Below, in pieces: positions 15,601 through 22,552 of a DNA stretch of 30,159 bases. How positions within the stretch are numbered: position 1 is the first letter of the stretch; every line of letters starts with the position of its first letter. The translations under genes were made by a program, and so were the position numbers. The notes under the pieces are model-generated. The model was not told the DNA's origin. It saw only the letters and a list, made by a program, of their open reading frames with translations, and made no database searches. Origin of the DNA: a virus; the IMG/VR virus record IMGVR_UViG_3300030106_002420, positions 1 to 30,159 of that record. One strand, given 5' to 3'.

Positions 15601-18089
15601 TTGTTTAGTAAGTAGTTCTTATTGCTTTCTTTATATCCTGCCAGTGTCGTTCCTTCTGCTCTTGCGTTATCTACTAAAGTAAAACTAGTTCCTGTAGCAG
15701 TTGTGGCAATCTCACCAATATAACTCATCATTCCCGAAGAGTGTTTTAGGTGAACTTTAGTTCCTGCTGTTAATGTTATACTGCCCGATGAAGTTAATGT
15801 TTTATTAGCAAAACTGCAAGTAAAGTTAGCACTAACACTTTCTAACTTATTGTATGGACTTTGAGTTGAATAAATAATATCTTGAGAAAATAAAGTGTTC
15901 TTAGATATAATAGGAGAAATTAATTTTCTAACATTACTTCTTGCTTCTAAGTCAATAAAAGTCATGGAGTTTTCTTTGTAAATATCTATTCTTTCTATCT
16001 CCCCATTCATTTTTTGAGAATATATCATATATTTTCCAAACATATAATCTAACATAGTGCCTTGAGAATGATATGCAGGTTCAGTGCTTACACTACCATC
16101 GGAGTCAAAATATCCTTTATTTGAAAAAGATAATGTAATTAATTTTTTATTCATATCTATTGCACTAACACTTGCATATAACTCACTAAGAGAATTAGAA
16201 ACCAGTTTAACAAATAAAGTATCGGTTCTATTAGAGACTAATGGAAAATCTGTAAATAAAGTTTTATCTTTTTTATTATATGCTCTCCTTTCAAGTACGC
16301 TATCATTTGCTAATGTGTAAGAACCAGTAGTAAATATTGATTCGGTTTCTAATCTACTGTGAGTTCTAAATGTAATACTTTGAGTTTTACCACTAATAGA
16401 TGCTATGCTTTCAACAATAACTATTCTTGTACCAACTCTAACTTCATCACCAACATTCAAATAACTACCTAAATCGTGGTCTGTTGTTGTTGCATAAGTA
16501 TTGCCGCTAGTGTTAGAAGTTATTACAGCACCTATTGATTTGAACTCATTAAAGTCTCCGGTAAACAGTCGGTGTCTCATTCTAATCGGTTCTTCATCCC
16601 CTATTTTTTTAGATATTATTCTAAATGGGTCAGCCATTTTTAATTTAACTATTGATGATTTTGCTCCCATAGATTCATACATTATGTGTTCAATAACATT
16701 ATTCGCTATGTTTGCTCTATCTTTTGATAGTGAATAGGACAAGTATCTATATGGGCCATTATAATCTTGACTTGCAGTATCAGTTATTGTGTCATTATCA
16801 TCTCTTCTAGCGTTAGTAAAGCAAGCATCACTTGTAAATGGAGTGTAAGTTAATATTGTTTCTCCTTCATTACTGGTATGAGTAGAAGGATTATCTTGGT
16901 TTTTTAGGTTATCAATTAATTTAGTCTTTAGAGTATATTTACTATAATCTATAATATCTGTTCCGAAATCGGGAGTTGTCGTAAAAAAACTTCTAGTGTT
17001 TATTGCATCACTAGTAGCCGATACTGCAACAAAGTCTAGTTCAGAAAATAACATATTATATTTTTTATTATGGTCAAGTTCATTTTTCTTATCTAAGTTT
17101 TCGTTGAAAAAATAAAACAGTGGCCTCGCTACTGAAACAGAAGCAGAAAGAGAGTTTTTAATTCCTAAACCAATTGCCGCTATTGTTTTATCTGTTGGTA
17201 TGGGCGTAGAATATAGTTTAAACTTAACATTCTTTGCTATCTCATTTCCTAACTTTGGTCTAAACTCAAATGCGTCTCCGCTAATATCATCAGTAAATAT
17301 TTCCGATACTTTAGCAAAGTGGTGTTTATTCTCGTCATCCGAATGAATCATTACAAATAAATGAGTTGTTGTTAAATCTATGCTGTTTAGCCTCACTCCT
17401 GTTTGAGTTGTATCGTCAAAACATTTTATTCTAATTCCTTCTGTAACTTCTAAGTTTCTATGCTCTATACCTAAAACAAAGGTAGCACCAGTAGCACTAG
17501 TTGTTGCTTTTTCTGTCAATGTAAATTCTGTGCTAGAATTTATCATTTTTATTCTAGCAACTTTATTTTGAGGTAAATTTTCTGTGGCAAAACCTGTACC
17601 TTGAACAGATTGCCCTACATACAAACCGTTAGTATTTCCACTAGACAAGGTTACAGTTGGGCTATTTTGTGTAACATCACAATTCCCTAATGTTGTTCTA
17701 CCAACGGCTGTCAAGTTAATACTGCCGGAGTTTTCCTCTATTATTGCTACCCCGAAATTATCTACCGTAGAACCATTCGATGAAGGCGAAGTCGCACTAA
17801 CGCAAAGTTGAGGGTTTGTTGGAACATCGAATGCTGTTCTAGTAAATGTAAGAGTTCCGGTAGCACCACTACCACTTGCTTCTCTACTCATTGTTATGTT
17901 AGTATTAGTTGAAATAGCAGTAACTATTGTATTATCTTCTATGTTAGTTCCACTTACTTTCATACCAATTAAAATATCGCTAGTATCGCTAATCGGCAAA
18001 GTCTCGCTACCCGATGTAGCAGTTGTTGTAGATTTAGTTACTGTAGTAGTCGGCCTACTTAGCGCAACCAAAGTAGAAACTTCTGTCAT
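9642..18089 (-). CDS. Giant tail-tip / baseplate hub protein, 2815 aa
   Basis: One uninterrupted frame of 8.4 kb. The ATG has GAGGAGG upstream and overlaps the previous stop (ATGA). The N-terminal ~1500 residues are Ser/Thr/Asn-rich beta structure with dispersed copies of a ~65-residue module (pattern GMxVSGTxIxxGTxVxSI...T/S-rich...ATGSATG), clearest at residues 13-85, 133-207 and 910-973. The C-terminal part (about 2350-2750) looks like a tail hub (gp27/Tal-like): VSVSETMEILVNG, RGIDLFSAIQFLLAKK, then FNEIVIFGKRHKASRK and VGDVVTVEIEEEDIPRSEF. Only single scattered Cys residues are present. The size and order (after tape measure, distal tail and LamG genes) suggest a tail-tip protein carrying adhesin-like decorations. 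No catalytic domain was recognised. Confidence 0.8.
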   Translation of the reverse strand: MTEVSTLVALSRPTTTVTKSTTTATSGSETLPISDTSDILIGMKVSGTNIEDNTIVTAISTNTNITMSREASGSGATGTLTFTRTAFDVPTNPQLCVSATSPSSNGSTVDNFGVAIIEENSGSINLTAVGRTTLGNCDVTQNSPTVTLSSGNTNGLYVGQSVQGTGFATENLPQNKVARIKMINSSTEFTLTEKATTSATGATFVLGIEHRNLEVTEGIRIKCFDDTTQTGVRLNSIDLTTTHLFVMIHSDDENKHHFAKVSEIFTDDISGDAFEFRPKLGNEIAKNVKFKLYSTPIPTDKTIAAIGLGIKNSLSASVSVARPLFYFFNENLDKKNELDHNKKYNMLFSELDFVAVSATSDAINTRSFFTTTPDFGTDIIDYSKYTLKTKLIDNLKNQDNPSTHTSNEGETILTYTPFTSDACFTNARRDDNDTITDTASQDYNGPYRYLSYSLSKDRANIANNVIEHIMYESMGAKSSIVKLKMADPFRIISKKIGDEEPIRMRHRLFTGDFNEFKSIGAVITSNTSGNTYATTTDHDLGSYLNVGDEVRVGTRIVIVESIASISGKTQSITFRTHSRLETESIFTTGSYTLANDSVLERRAYNKKDKTLFTDFPLVSNRTDTLFVKLVSNSLSELYASVSAIDMNKKLITLSFSNKGYFDSDGSVSTEPAYHSQGTMLDYMFGKYMIYSQKMNGEIERIDIYKENSMTFIDLEARSNVRKLISPIISKNTLFSQDIIYSTQSPYNKLESVSANFTCSFANKTLTSSGSITLTAGTKVHLKHSSGMMSYIGEIATTATGTSFTLVDNARAEGTTLAGYKESNKNYLLNKALATNTLVDSTTSLSGASNKGLFFNSGVKITSTGEEGDNLVGSSGSTHENAVGYEISDVQNMLSDAHFQSRLHNDVVLTGTTTSGDATITALLSTTNLFAGMEVSGTNIPTGTTVSSITNSNTLELSANATGSATGVSLTFSNKATFDTVNTLIDFEIVETKSAGENAGTLVTIAPYNPLTLGRVDINYANTQDTTFSKTNLGKTTHAFTIAKSFIEVDSDYALSAYNHIRNKRNLHDKPVYVNGKFLANIISVEKNIELEISATTAGSTQLTTTTTYLSNGMEIGNGSHTHIPNGTTVSSIESSTSLTMSASATGSSTDTTTRFSLPSTQCRIYLDREVGYVTKIGDMGIGSKVITNLNSTKELFVGMTTYHSNFTAGTTIVSIDSDTQVTMSSASLNSTINLAQTINFAFLANTVIDILEGHHNQDSTRETTKLTHNLNLLNGGHLHGGKNISLIHPVLQSSNAYNITSVLNYRMLGEQPFHEVGSNKARNFVTGDTKLDEMGTYQSNFGASNYRMTNLEKGNYSQSKHLFFNTEDIRFYEEVASKIKYYASGYRYNAGYYTDGFLQNNIIGTDICGMNIIGQGEIDTFSGSAYVEATKIGTVITTNTHNPSVFRLGQKIVAAGIPDDTFVGNVINIGTTATTARELRLTDLDGTAVNATANATNITAKFFDYDNKRLIESRGFLPSIGDKFYSPNTLETKSADPYKKESYQEGGMPSIMFTPFPSVKMFDGNGIGTEAKLRAAHQFKDKFEQIDPKIARMFLFSNSDLLPYSSTRKDSLLNVTKDRDITNYSLLTLRELTTRQHSDIKEAVKGTTQTISSFDDSYISHDIVSVNDDKKINQLRRFSIMRLTEIVVDCFYNQFDPENVPRNDKNIGTIAFYPRYVFSNITNSGADNIAIGSVSGTTINTVRADTGAATSANNLVQNDILVDRAGRFIGVVDSVGTNTITTFLPARKTDLATNSSADHYSPRLNQRDGSSPDGSYMELFKIDFETQQASSSSNTGVATIRGYNSENDFIESDGNINLLQGAIMRGLADDATGFPSNYVSTTTNRGNADSGYGGNSSTYTDTTFATRKGVNAIAGSVTSLTEDCSMFLPFALSDSTTGHDAYYSFLAGTIKGSMSSADSNFLTSQIFPILGKHCYQGDDVTNSQRGFTGADLFSTYSNFQDSVNKNSHRMMQNHIPVIFDRYNITGGSGAKADIGMAMPKIHNTRGVNVDGSNDKEIRFGLVNATINKTSFNKEPAGFATKVVSTDSTIGSNAPTYENDADGVFVGFKPTLKIDVGYTISATFNTTSSTHGRFIADNDDIAEHYSLGSTSDICSFYVDSEKVPKFTRGYERISGSPDEYKMTANATSTGQDTSVRISRCRVGADTATNGTTVTTLAFTDYMVIQAETQRDEFDGRFNTDNMHWLSFVDLTGCYLVSEDVKTFNPLDDTVEDYSTAGTKGIGGSHGVGSGENGERHSINNGTPNHILYVISHEIDTTRPDRTHILTVSGDFPSAASSATHFSRFKNFRIMQPNHTCFYNFSPKKITLNQLSSKYTKKPKEDNMYDNINNYLYKDRLGNREDEGNNEAVLSMYVVVDPDGQSTDGNLVVEDPLNLRGNVFRSGKIKMNISDGDNNNFTNLNFIDDGNEIGFHIELEEQKEMLGVVSVSETMEILVNGETTNFGKRAMIGSAVSVCQDADKLINEILEENDVEFNLTESSYPYFVAPNYRGIDLFSAIQFLLAKKEKTLLEENNIFTIKESKDASLFPNIFFTTSNQNTEILSYSRESNKFDNFNEIVIFGKRHKASRKNPKNIKKKGRKTLQLFENELVTQEDVDKRASELLKLHSDESYGLKLTVGHKGLSQTKVGDVVTVEIEEEDIPRSEFIITEMQHNLQGTLDLELGSYTKGLEDRFAELAIANQNINNKVREDSFNNNEISFDLLENINVKPIKLKVRKKETPAGAFTLGTNSTDSETLNTNSNALNIGVTTFTTLLEEEF
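14364..14552 (-). repeat. Beta-module copy 5 in giant tail protein
   Basis: A GIGSKVITNL lead, then FVGMTTYHSNFTAGTTIVSI and DTQVTMSSASLNST. It lies about 70 bases after copy 4. The turn residues VSGT are replaced by TYHS. Confidence 0.6.
14622..14807 (-). repeat. Beta-module copy 4 in giant tail protein
   Basis: A TTAGSTQLTT lead, then GMEIGNGSHTHIPNGTTV, SSIESSTSLTMS and the ending ATGSSTDTTTRF. It follows copy 3 by about 360 bases. Confidence 0.7.
15171..15362 (-). repeat. Beta-module copy 3 in giant tail protein
   Basis: Residues 910-973: GTTTSGDATIT lead, then GMEVSGTNIPTGTTVSSI, a strand with NTLELS, and the ending ATGSATGVSLTF. This is the cleanest copy and serves as a reference for the others. 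Confidence 0.75.
17469..17693 (-). repeat. Beta-module copy 2 in giant tail protein
   Basis: Residues 133-207: a TVTLSSGNTNGLYVGQ lead, QGTGF, STEFTLT, and the ending TSATGATFVL. More divergent, with an insertion between the GTGF turn and the next strand. Confidence 0.6.
17835..18053 (-). repeat. Beta-module copy 1 in giant tail protein
   Basis: Residues 13-85 of the giant protein: a T/S-rich lead, then GMKVSGTNIEDNTIV, a short strand with TNTNITMS, and the ending GSGATGTLTF. It is the copy closest to the N-terminus and matches copy 3 best. Confidence 0.7.
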
Positions 18090-19189
18090 TCATCTACCTC
18101 CTCGAATCTAAAATAGAACAATGTGCTGTTAATGTTAGGTGTAAGATTATTTATTGAGAATCTTTTTTTAGTTGTATTTACCATAGACATTTCATGTAAT
18201 TCCCCCATGAATTGTTTATTAGCAATAGCACTTTCTGTTCCTGTTCCATTGTTACTAGAAGCACCAATAAAGTAATCTTCTTGAGCCATAGAAAATGTAG
18301 AGGAAGTAGATAAAGTTTGACGCTTTACTAATAGCCCGTCTAAAAATATCTTTACTTCTTTTCCAATTTCATTATAACTACAAGCAATATGGAAATTGTT
18401 GTTTATGTATGAAGGGTCTTTAAACGCAGGAATAAAAATATTAGTGCTACTACTTATACTGCTAGAAGGAGTAGTGTTTAGAACTATACTAACACCGGAG
18501 TTAATTGAAGCAATAGTTCCTAAAGATGTAAATGTAAATCCATCTCTTATGAATACTTCTTGGTTTTCGTGAAATTTAGCAGTAGAAGCAACGGGAATTG
18601 TTGTAGTGCTATTCGACCCATCAGTAACCCCTCCAATAACATGAGTTATTCTTCCATTTCTATCAAATCCTTCTAATGTATCAGTCGTATAAAACCAACC
18701 GAATCCCGAAGTTGCATTGATTACTGTATTGTCAGTAGTAACGGTATAATCAGTTCCGGCTATTTTTATAGTAACTTTAATTTTATATTCAGCCGGTTGA
18801 TTTTCATTATGTAGCGTAGAATTAACCAAAGATATTGTTAAATTAGTGCTAGAAAAAAGATTCATTTCATGGACTAATCTATTAGCAATTGGCATATATT
18901 CATTACTTTGTGGGTCGGCACTAGCGGCATCACTAAATATTGCACTCGGCATCACTTTTGTTGTAGCAGTAACAGTAGGTCTTGCTGTTGCTGAATATTG
19001 CCCAAAACCATTTATGTCATAAGGAGTAAGTATGGCCTCAAAAGTAAAACTTCCCTCATGAGAAAATATACCATACGCTTGATTATCCGAAGTGCTAGGA
19101 ACATTATCACTATAATCTATCCTAACATGGCCATTACACATTACAGGGAATACCAAGCCACGCTGTTTTCCGATAAGTGTATCATACAT
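18086..19189 (-). CDS. LamG/concanavalin-like tail protein, 367 aa
   Basis: Starts with an ATG preceded by AGGTGATA. A jelly-roll carbohydrate-binding fold of the LamG type is suggested by an N-terminal strand pair (GSFTFEAILTPYDING, 46-61) and a C-terminal block: FHIACSYNEIGKEVKIFLDG (266-285), then FIGASSN and FMGELHEMSMVN. Residues 187-254 between the two halves are another copy of the beta module used in the giant protein (TTIPVASTAKFHENQEVFI). The protein probably sits at the tail tip and binds surface glycans. The stop overlaps the giant gene (ATGA), so the two are made together. Confidence 0.7.
   Translation of the reverse strand: MYDTLIGKQRGLVFPVMCNGHVRIDYSDNVPSTSDNQAYGIFSHEGSFTFEAILTPYDINGFGQYSATARPTVTATTKVMPSAIFSDAASADPQSNEYMPIANRLVHEMNLFSSTNLTISLVNSTLHNENQPAEYKIKVTIKIAGTDYTVTTDNTVINATSGFGWFYTTDTLEGFDRNGRITHVIGGVTDGSNSTTTIPVASTAKFHENQEVFIRDGFTFTSLGTIASINSGVSIVLNTTPSSSISSSTNIFIPAFKDPSYINNNFHIACSYNEIGKEVKIFLDGLLVKRQTLSTSSTFSMAQEDYFIGASSNNGTGTESAIANKQFMGELHEMSMVNTTKKRFSINNLTPNINSTLFYFRFEEVDE
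18428..18631 (-). repeat. Beta-module copy inserted in the LamG-like protein
   Basis: Residues 187-254: GSNSTTTIPVASTAKF lead, ENQEVFI turn, TIASINSGVSIVLNTT strand and the end SSSTNIFIP. The same strand order as the giant-protein modules, although the GMxVSGT turn is only loosely kept. Confidence 0.45.
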
Positions 19190-19197
19190 ATTATCAC

Positions 19198-19833
19198 CTA
19201 TGGGAATATAGTTGCCGCTTCAAAATCTAAACTAAAACTTAATTCAAAGGAATCTCCCTCTATATTACAACTAAAACTTCTAATAAACCCTGTAATTCCT
19301 GTATCACTAGAACTATCGGGAAAACTAGAAAAGGGTATGGGAACTCCTTTATTGTCTAAAGAATTTCTTGCTCCCCTAGATGAGAAGTTAAACGGAACTA
19401 ATGTTCCTGTGCTTCTATCATTTACATCCACTCCTGCTCTTTGGGTATAATCGTCTTTGATAAAAGAAGGCATTAGTATGACTATTTCATTGAATGCTTG
19501 GTTTTCAGCAAAACCCGTAGCATCTACTCCTGCCGCTATAAGTTGCGCTATTTCATGTGCTGTCATAGTAACAGTAGTATCAACACCATCAAAGGTCTTG
19601 GTTATTGCTGTGTCCATAATTATACCTTGTATCTGTATTTGTTTACTAGCCATTCCTAAATCTAATGCCGCAGTTATAGACTCACCAAATGTAACACCGG
19701 ACAATGGAACAGGTAAAGCGGGTATTTGTTTAGAAACACTAATACCTACACTATTCACTTTTAATGGTATAATATTTTTAGTTAGACCATCACTATCACT
19801 GTGGCTTTGTAATTTAATATATACATTAGTCAT
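19198..19833 (-). CDS. Putative distal tail / tail-tip structural protein, 211 aa
   Basis: Follows the tape measure gene and has a near-perfect GAGGTGATT ribosome-binding site that includes the tape measure stop. The protein has beta-rich ends (MTNVYIKLQSHSD; SFELSFSLDFEAATIF) around a central helix (TAHEIAQLIAAGVD) and a Ser/Asn-rich loop. No family is recognised by sequence. In siphovirus-like gene orders the slot just after the tape measure belongs to the distal tail protein, so this is a positional call. Confidence 0.6.
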   Translation of the reverse strand: MTNVYIKLQSHSDSDGLTKNIIPLKVNSVGISVSKQIPALPVPLSGVTFGESITAALDLGMASKQIQIQGIIMDTAITKTFDGVDTTVTMTAHEIAQLIAAGVDATGFAENQAFNEIVILMPSFIKDDYTQRAGVDVNDRSTGTLVPFNFSSRGARNSLDNKGVPIPFSSFPDSSSDTGITGFIRSFSCNIEGDSFELSFSLDFEAATIFP

Positions 19834-19837
19834 TTAA

Positions 19838-21808
19838 TCACCTCACTATACTAGAAGATGAAGACACTCTTCTATTGATATTACCTGCAACTAACTTGCC
19901 TATTTTATCTGCAAGCATTCTAAGTTCTGCATCGGAGTTACCTTTTGCTTCTACATTAACTGTAATGTTATTGTGGTGAGTATTGTTTACAGTATTAGAA
20001 GGCGTAGAAAGCAATCTGTTAGTTTCACTATTGTTGTGAACTTTAGCACCTGCCGGTAACTCTACTATTTCTGCACCTCTTTCTCCAACTAAATAATTAC
20101 CTGCTATAGTGGTTGTTCCACCATTTGCCATTGCGCCTTCTACTGTTTTTGCACCTTTTTCTAAAAGATTGAGAGTTCCTGTTCCTACATCTTCAAGGAA
20201 TTTTCCAGCAGTTCGCACTATACTCACATCAAATACCTCTTTGAAAAGAAAGCCCTTTGCTGAGTTTATAGCAAACTTAACAGCCTCCAATACTCCTTGA
20301 GCAATAGCGGGTATCAAATTCTGTATGCTTTCGACTAATTTATCTTTTATAGAGATTAAACTGTTTTTCAAATCTTCACTGTATCTATCTGCAACTGCGT
20401 ATAATAAAGCGGCCATAGCGACTACAAAAAGAATAGGCAACGCATACATTCCTGCTAGAGTAAGCAATCCTATTGCTACAGTCTTGAGCATATATGCACC
20501 TAGTGCTATTTTTAAAACTATTAAACCATAACCTATTACTTTTTCTCTAAAAGAGGGATTTCCTATAAATGCCTCAAAGAATCTTATGATTAAATCAAAG
20601 CCACCAACCAATGTCATAAATGCTAACTTGACTAATAACTTAGCACCTTTAATTCCTAAATCAACTGCTTTTTCTAATATTGGCCCTAATAACGCAAATG
20701 CTTTTTGATAATCACCATCTATGAATGCCCCAACAACTTTGAAGACACTACCTATTAAGGCTATCACTTCCATACCAAATGCTTTCACTTCATCAACAAT
20801 ACCCATTTCTTGTAAGAATTGGAATATTTCATAAGCGGCTTTAACAAACAATAGAAAAGTTATTACTGCCATCATAGTAAATAAAAAGAATTTAAATGCT
20901 TGATTTAATAATGGGGCTAGGGATTTAGTAAAATCACTTGCTTTCGTTGCCAATCGTTTTCTATCTTTTGCTATTTTTAATATGCCCGCTAGAGGGGCTA
21001 GCGGCATTAGCAAGGCTTTGAATTGTTTACTATCAAAAGTCATATCAAATGCGCTTTTAATTGATTCCCCTCTACTTTCTTTTAAAACATCCGTTTGGTC
21101 TTGTTTCTGTTGTTTCTTTTCCTCTTTACCTGCCTTTTTCATGGCGGCTTTTACTTCTTTTTTGCTTTTACCTTCCGCTAATGCCTTTATCTTCGCTTCT
21201 TCTTTAGCAATTTTTATTCTATCTTTATCAAAAGCATATTGCTTTCTTAAAACTTTAAGAGTTTCTTCATTCTCTTTTTTAGCACCTTCAGCCTGTTTAT
21301 TGAGCATGCTTCTTGCTCTTAGCAAAGCCTTTGTTTCATCACCAGTCTGTTTCAAGGCTATGGTATAAATATCTAATCCCTTTATTTGTTCTTCTAACAA
21401 TTTAGTTTGTTCTTCATCTAATACTGCACCCTCAGCAAATTTGTCAATAACAATATTAGCGTTTTCAACATTTTCTTTTAGTGTATCATAATTTTTCAAA
21501 TTCTCTACAACTACTTTATTTTGCTCTTGTAAAGCCTCTTGTGCCTTTCTAGCCGATTCACCGAACTCCGAAAAAGTAGATAGTGCGGCTCTTAGATAGT
21601 TTTGAAATCTCCATAAAGGAGTTCCCGAAACAATCCTACTAAAAATAGTCCACTTCTTACCTGCGCCATTTAATGAGTTTGCCGCATCTAAAAATCCTTT
21701 AGCAAAGCCTTGAACTTTGCCAGTAGTATTAAAGATAGTAGTTTCTAAAGAACCTAAACTGCCATCAATCTTGGCAATTTTTCTATCGGTGCTTTCTAAG
21801 TTTTCCAT
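19838..21808 (-). CDS. Tail tape measure protein, 656 aa
   Basis: Sets tail length and is expelled at infection. The N-terminal ~250 residues are coiled-coil helix, very rich in Lys, Glu and Gln (EEKKQQKQDQ). A central hydrophobic region (about 290-500) has several membrane-like segments (FKFFLFTMMAVITFLLFV; ILFVVAMAALLYAVA). Near residue 574 the motif VGERGAEIVELPAGAKV matches the C-terminal hallmark of tape measures (VGExGPElvxLPxGxxV). The chaperone frameshift product ends five bases before this ATG, the classical arrangement. At 656 aa, a tail of roughly 100 nm would be expected from the usual residue-to-length relation. Confidence 0.92.
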   Translation of the reverse strand: MENLESTDRKIAKIDGSLGSLETTIFNTTGKVQGFAKGFLDAANSLNGAGKKWTIFSRIVSGTPLWRFQNYLRAALSTFSEFGESARKAQEALQEQNKVVVENLKNYDTLKENVENANIVIDKFAEGAVLDEEQTKLLEEQIKGLDIYTIALKQTGDETKALLRARSMLNKQAEGAKKENEETLKVLRKQYAFDKDRIKIAKEEAKIKALAEGKSKKEVKAAMKKAGKEEKKQQKQDQTDVLKESRGESIKSAFDMTFDSKQFKALLMPLAPLAGILKIAKDRKRLATKASDFTKSLAPLLNQAFKFFLFTMMAVITFLLFVKAAYEIFQFLQEMGIVDEVKAFGMEVIALIGSVFKVVGAFIDGDYQKAFALLGPILEKAVDLGIKGAKLLVKLAFMTLVGGFDLIIRFFEAFIGNPSFREKVIGYGLIVLKIALGAYMLKTVAIGLLTLAGMYALPILFVVAMAALLYAVADRYSEDLKNSLISIKDKLVESIQNLIPAIAQGVLEAVKFAINSAKGFLFKEVFDVSIVRTAGKFLEDVGTGTLNLLEKGAKTVEGAMANGGTTTIAGNYLVGERGAEIVELPAGAKVHNNSETNRLLSTPSNTVNNTHHNNITVNVEAKGNSDAELRMLADKIGKLVAGNINRRVSSSSSIVR

Positions 21809-21813
21809 CTAAA

Positions 21814-22382
21814 TCACTTTCTATTTTTCATTTTTTCATACTCTTCGGCTTTTAGTGTTTCTATCACGCCATGAACACTTAATAAATCTTTTACAAGACT
21901 TACTGGCATTTTGTAAACTTCTAGTGGGCTAATATGTAAAGCACTAGAAAGCGAGTAAACCATAATTAAACTCGCTGTTTTGAGGTTTGCACTACCTCCT
22001 TTTAGTGCTTTTTTAATTAGTCCTTTTTTTCTTCATCCTCCTGCAACATTGTCATTGGGTTTGGTAGTATTGCTTTGATTTGATTTCCGATGAACGGACT
22101 TAATCTAAGCATATCAACCGATGAGAGTGAGGGTTCAGTTTTAGTTATGAAATTCTCCATCATATAACGATACATGGCATTCAAATCTAAATCTAAGTTT
22201 TGCGTTCTTGTGTCTATCTTCATGACAGCATTTAACGCTTTTTCGGATTCAAGCCATGTAGGTTCTTTAATCCAAATTTTTAGATATTCTTCGCTTTCGG
22301 GTGCTACTTTGATATAGTGTAGCGTAGGCTCGGTTAGTGCAAATAGCACATTCTTATCACTTATTACTTTCTTTTCAGTCAT
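21814..22382 (-). CDS. Tail assembly chaperone, long form made by -1 frameshift (G-T type)
   Basis: Reading shifts from the short chaperone at 22023 into the -1 frame, which is open from just past the end of the zero frame to a TGA at 21814-21816. The product has about 189 residues: 120 from the short form plus 69 (ALHISPLEVYKMPVSLVKDL, then KAEEYEKMKNRK). That C-terminal pattern is what lambda-type GT chaperones carry; it binds the tape measure protein during tail assembly. The extra frame has no start codon with a ribosome-binding site of its own, so it can only be reached by frameshifting. Confidence 0.85.
21989..22041 (-). promoter_or_regulatory. -1 programmed ribosomal frameshift cassette
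   Basis: Three elements lie on the - strand. An SD-like GGAGG (22041-22037) sits inside the coding frame. Seven bases on is the heptamer A AAA AAG (22029-22023), in the correct phase with codons gaA AAA AAG. A hairpin follows 14 bases later: arms TAGTGC and GCACTA at 22003-22008 and 21989-21994, with an 8-base loop. This is the same toolkit as the E. coli dnaX site. The hairpin spacing is longer than the usual 5-9 bases. Confidence 0.82.
22017..22382 (-). CDS. Tail assembly chaperone, short form (G type)
   Basis: 121 aa from the ATG at 22382, which has AAGGTGGAT upstream. A TTG at 22406 in frame has none and is rejected. The protein is acidic and helical, starting MTEKKVISDKNVLF and ending MTMLQEDEEKKD. 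It lies exactly between the major tail protein and the tape measure, the slot of gpG in lambda and its relatives. The last codons contain the slippery heptamer. Sequence similarity to known G proteins is not evident by eye; position and the frameshift carry the call. Confidence 0.82.
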   Translation of the reverse strand: MTEKKVISDKNVLFALTEPTLHYIKVAPESEEYLKIWIKEPTWLESEKALNAVMKIDTRTQNLDLDLNAMYRYMMENFITKTEPSLSSVDMLRLSPFIGNQIKAILPNPMTMLQEDEEKKD

Positions 22383-22436
22383 ATTATCCACCTTCAAAAC
22401 CAACAAACAAACAAACGGTGTTGGTGGAATCTATAA

Positions 22437-22547
22437 TTACTCGGCTTTTGGAGTTGCTTTTTTAGCCTCCCTAGCCTTTTTCTTAGCATCCGCCTTTTCT
22501 TTCTTTAGGCGTTCTTCTGCTAACTTTCTTTTTTCATACTTATCCAA
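22437..22547 (-). CDS. Small basic helical peptide, 36 aa
   Basis: A TTG start preceded by GGGGTGATT, one of the best ribosome-binding sites in the window, which overlaps the stop of the major tail gene. The peptide is Lys/Glu/Ala-rich (YEKRKLAEERLKKEKADAKK) and would form one charged helix or coiled coil. Function unknown. Its place between the major tail protein and the chaperones suggests a role in tail assembly. There is no ATG in frame. Confidence 0.6.
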   Translation of the reverse strand: MDKYEKRKLAEERLKKEKADAKKKAREAKKATPKAE

Positions 22548-22552
22548 ATTAA

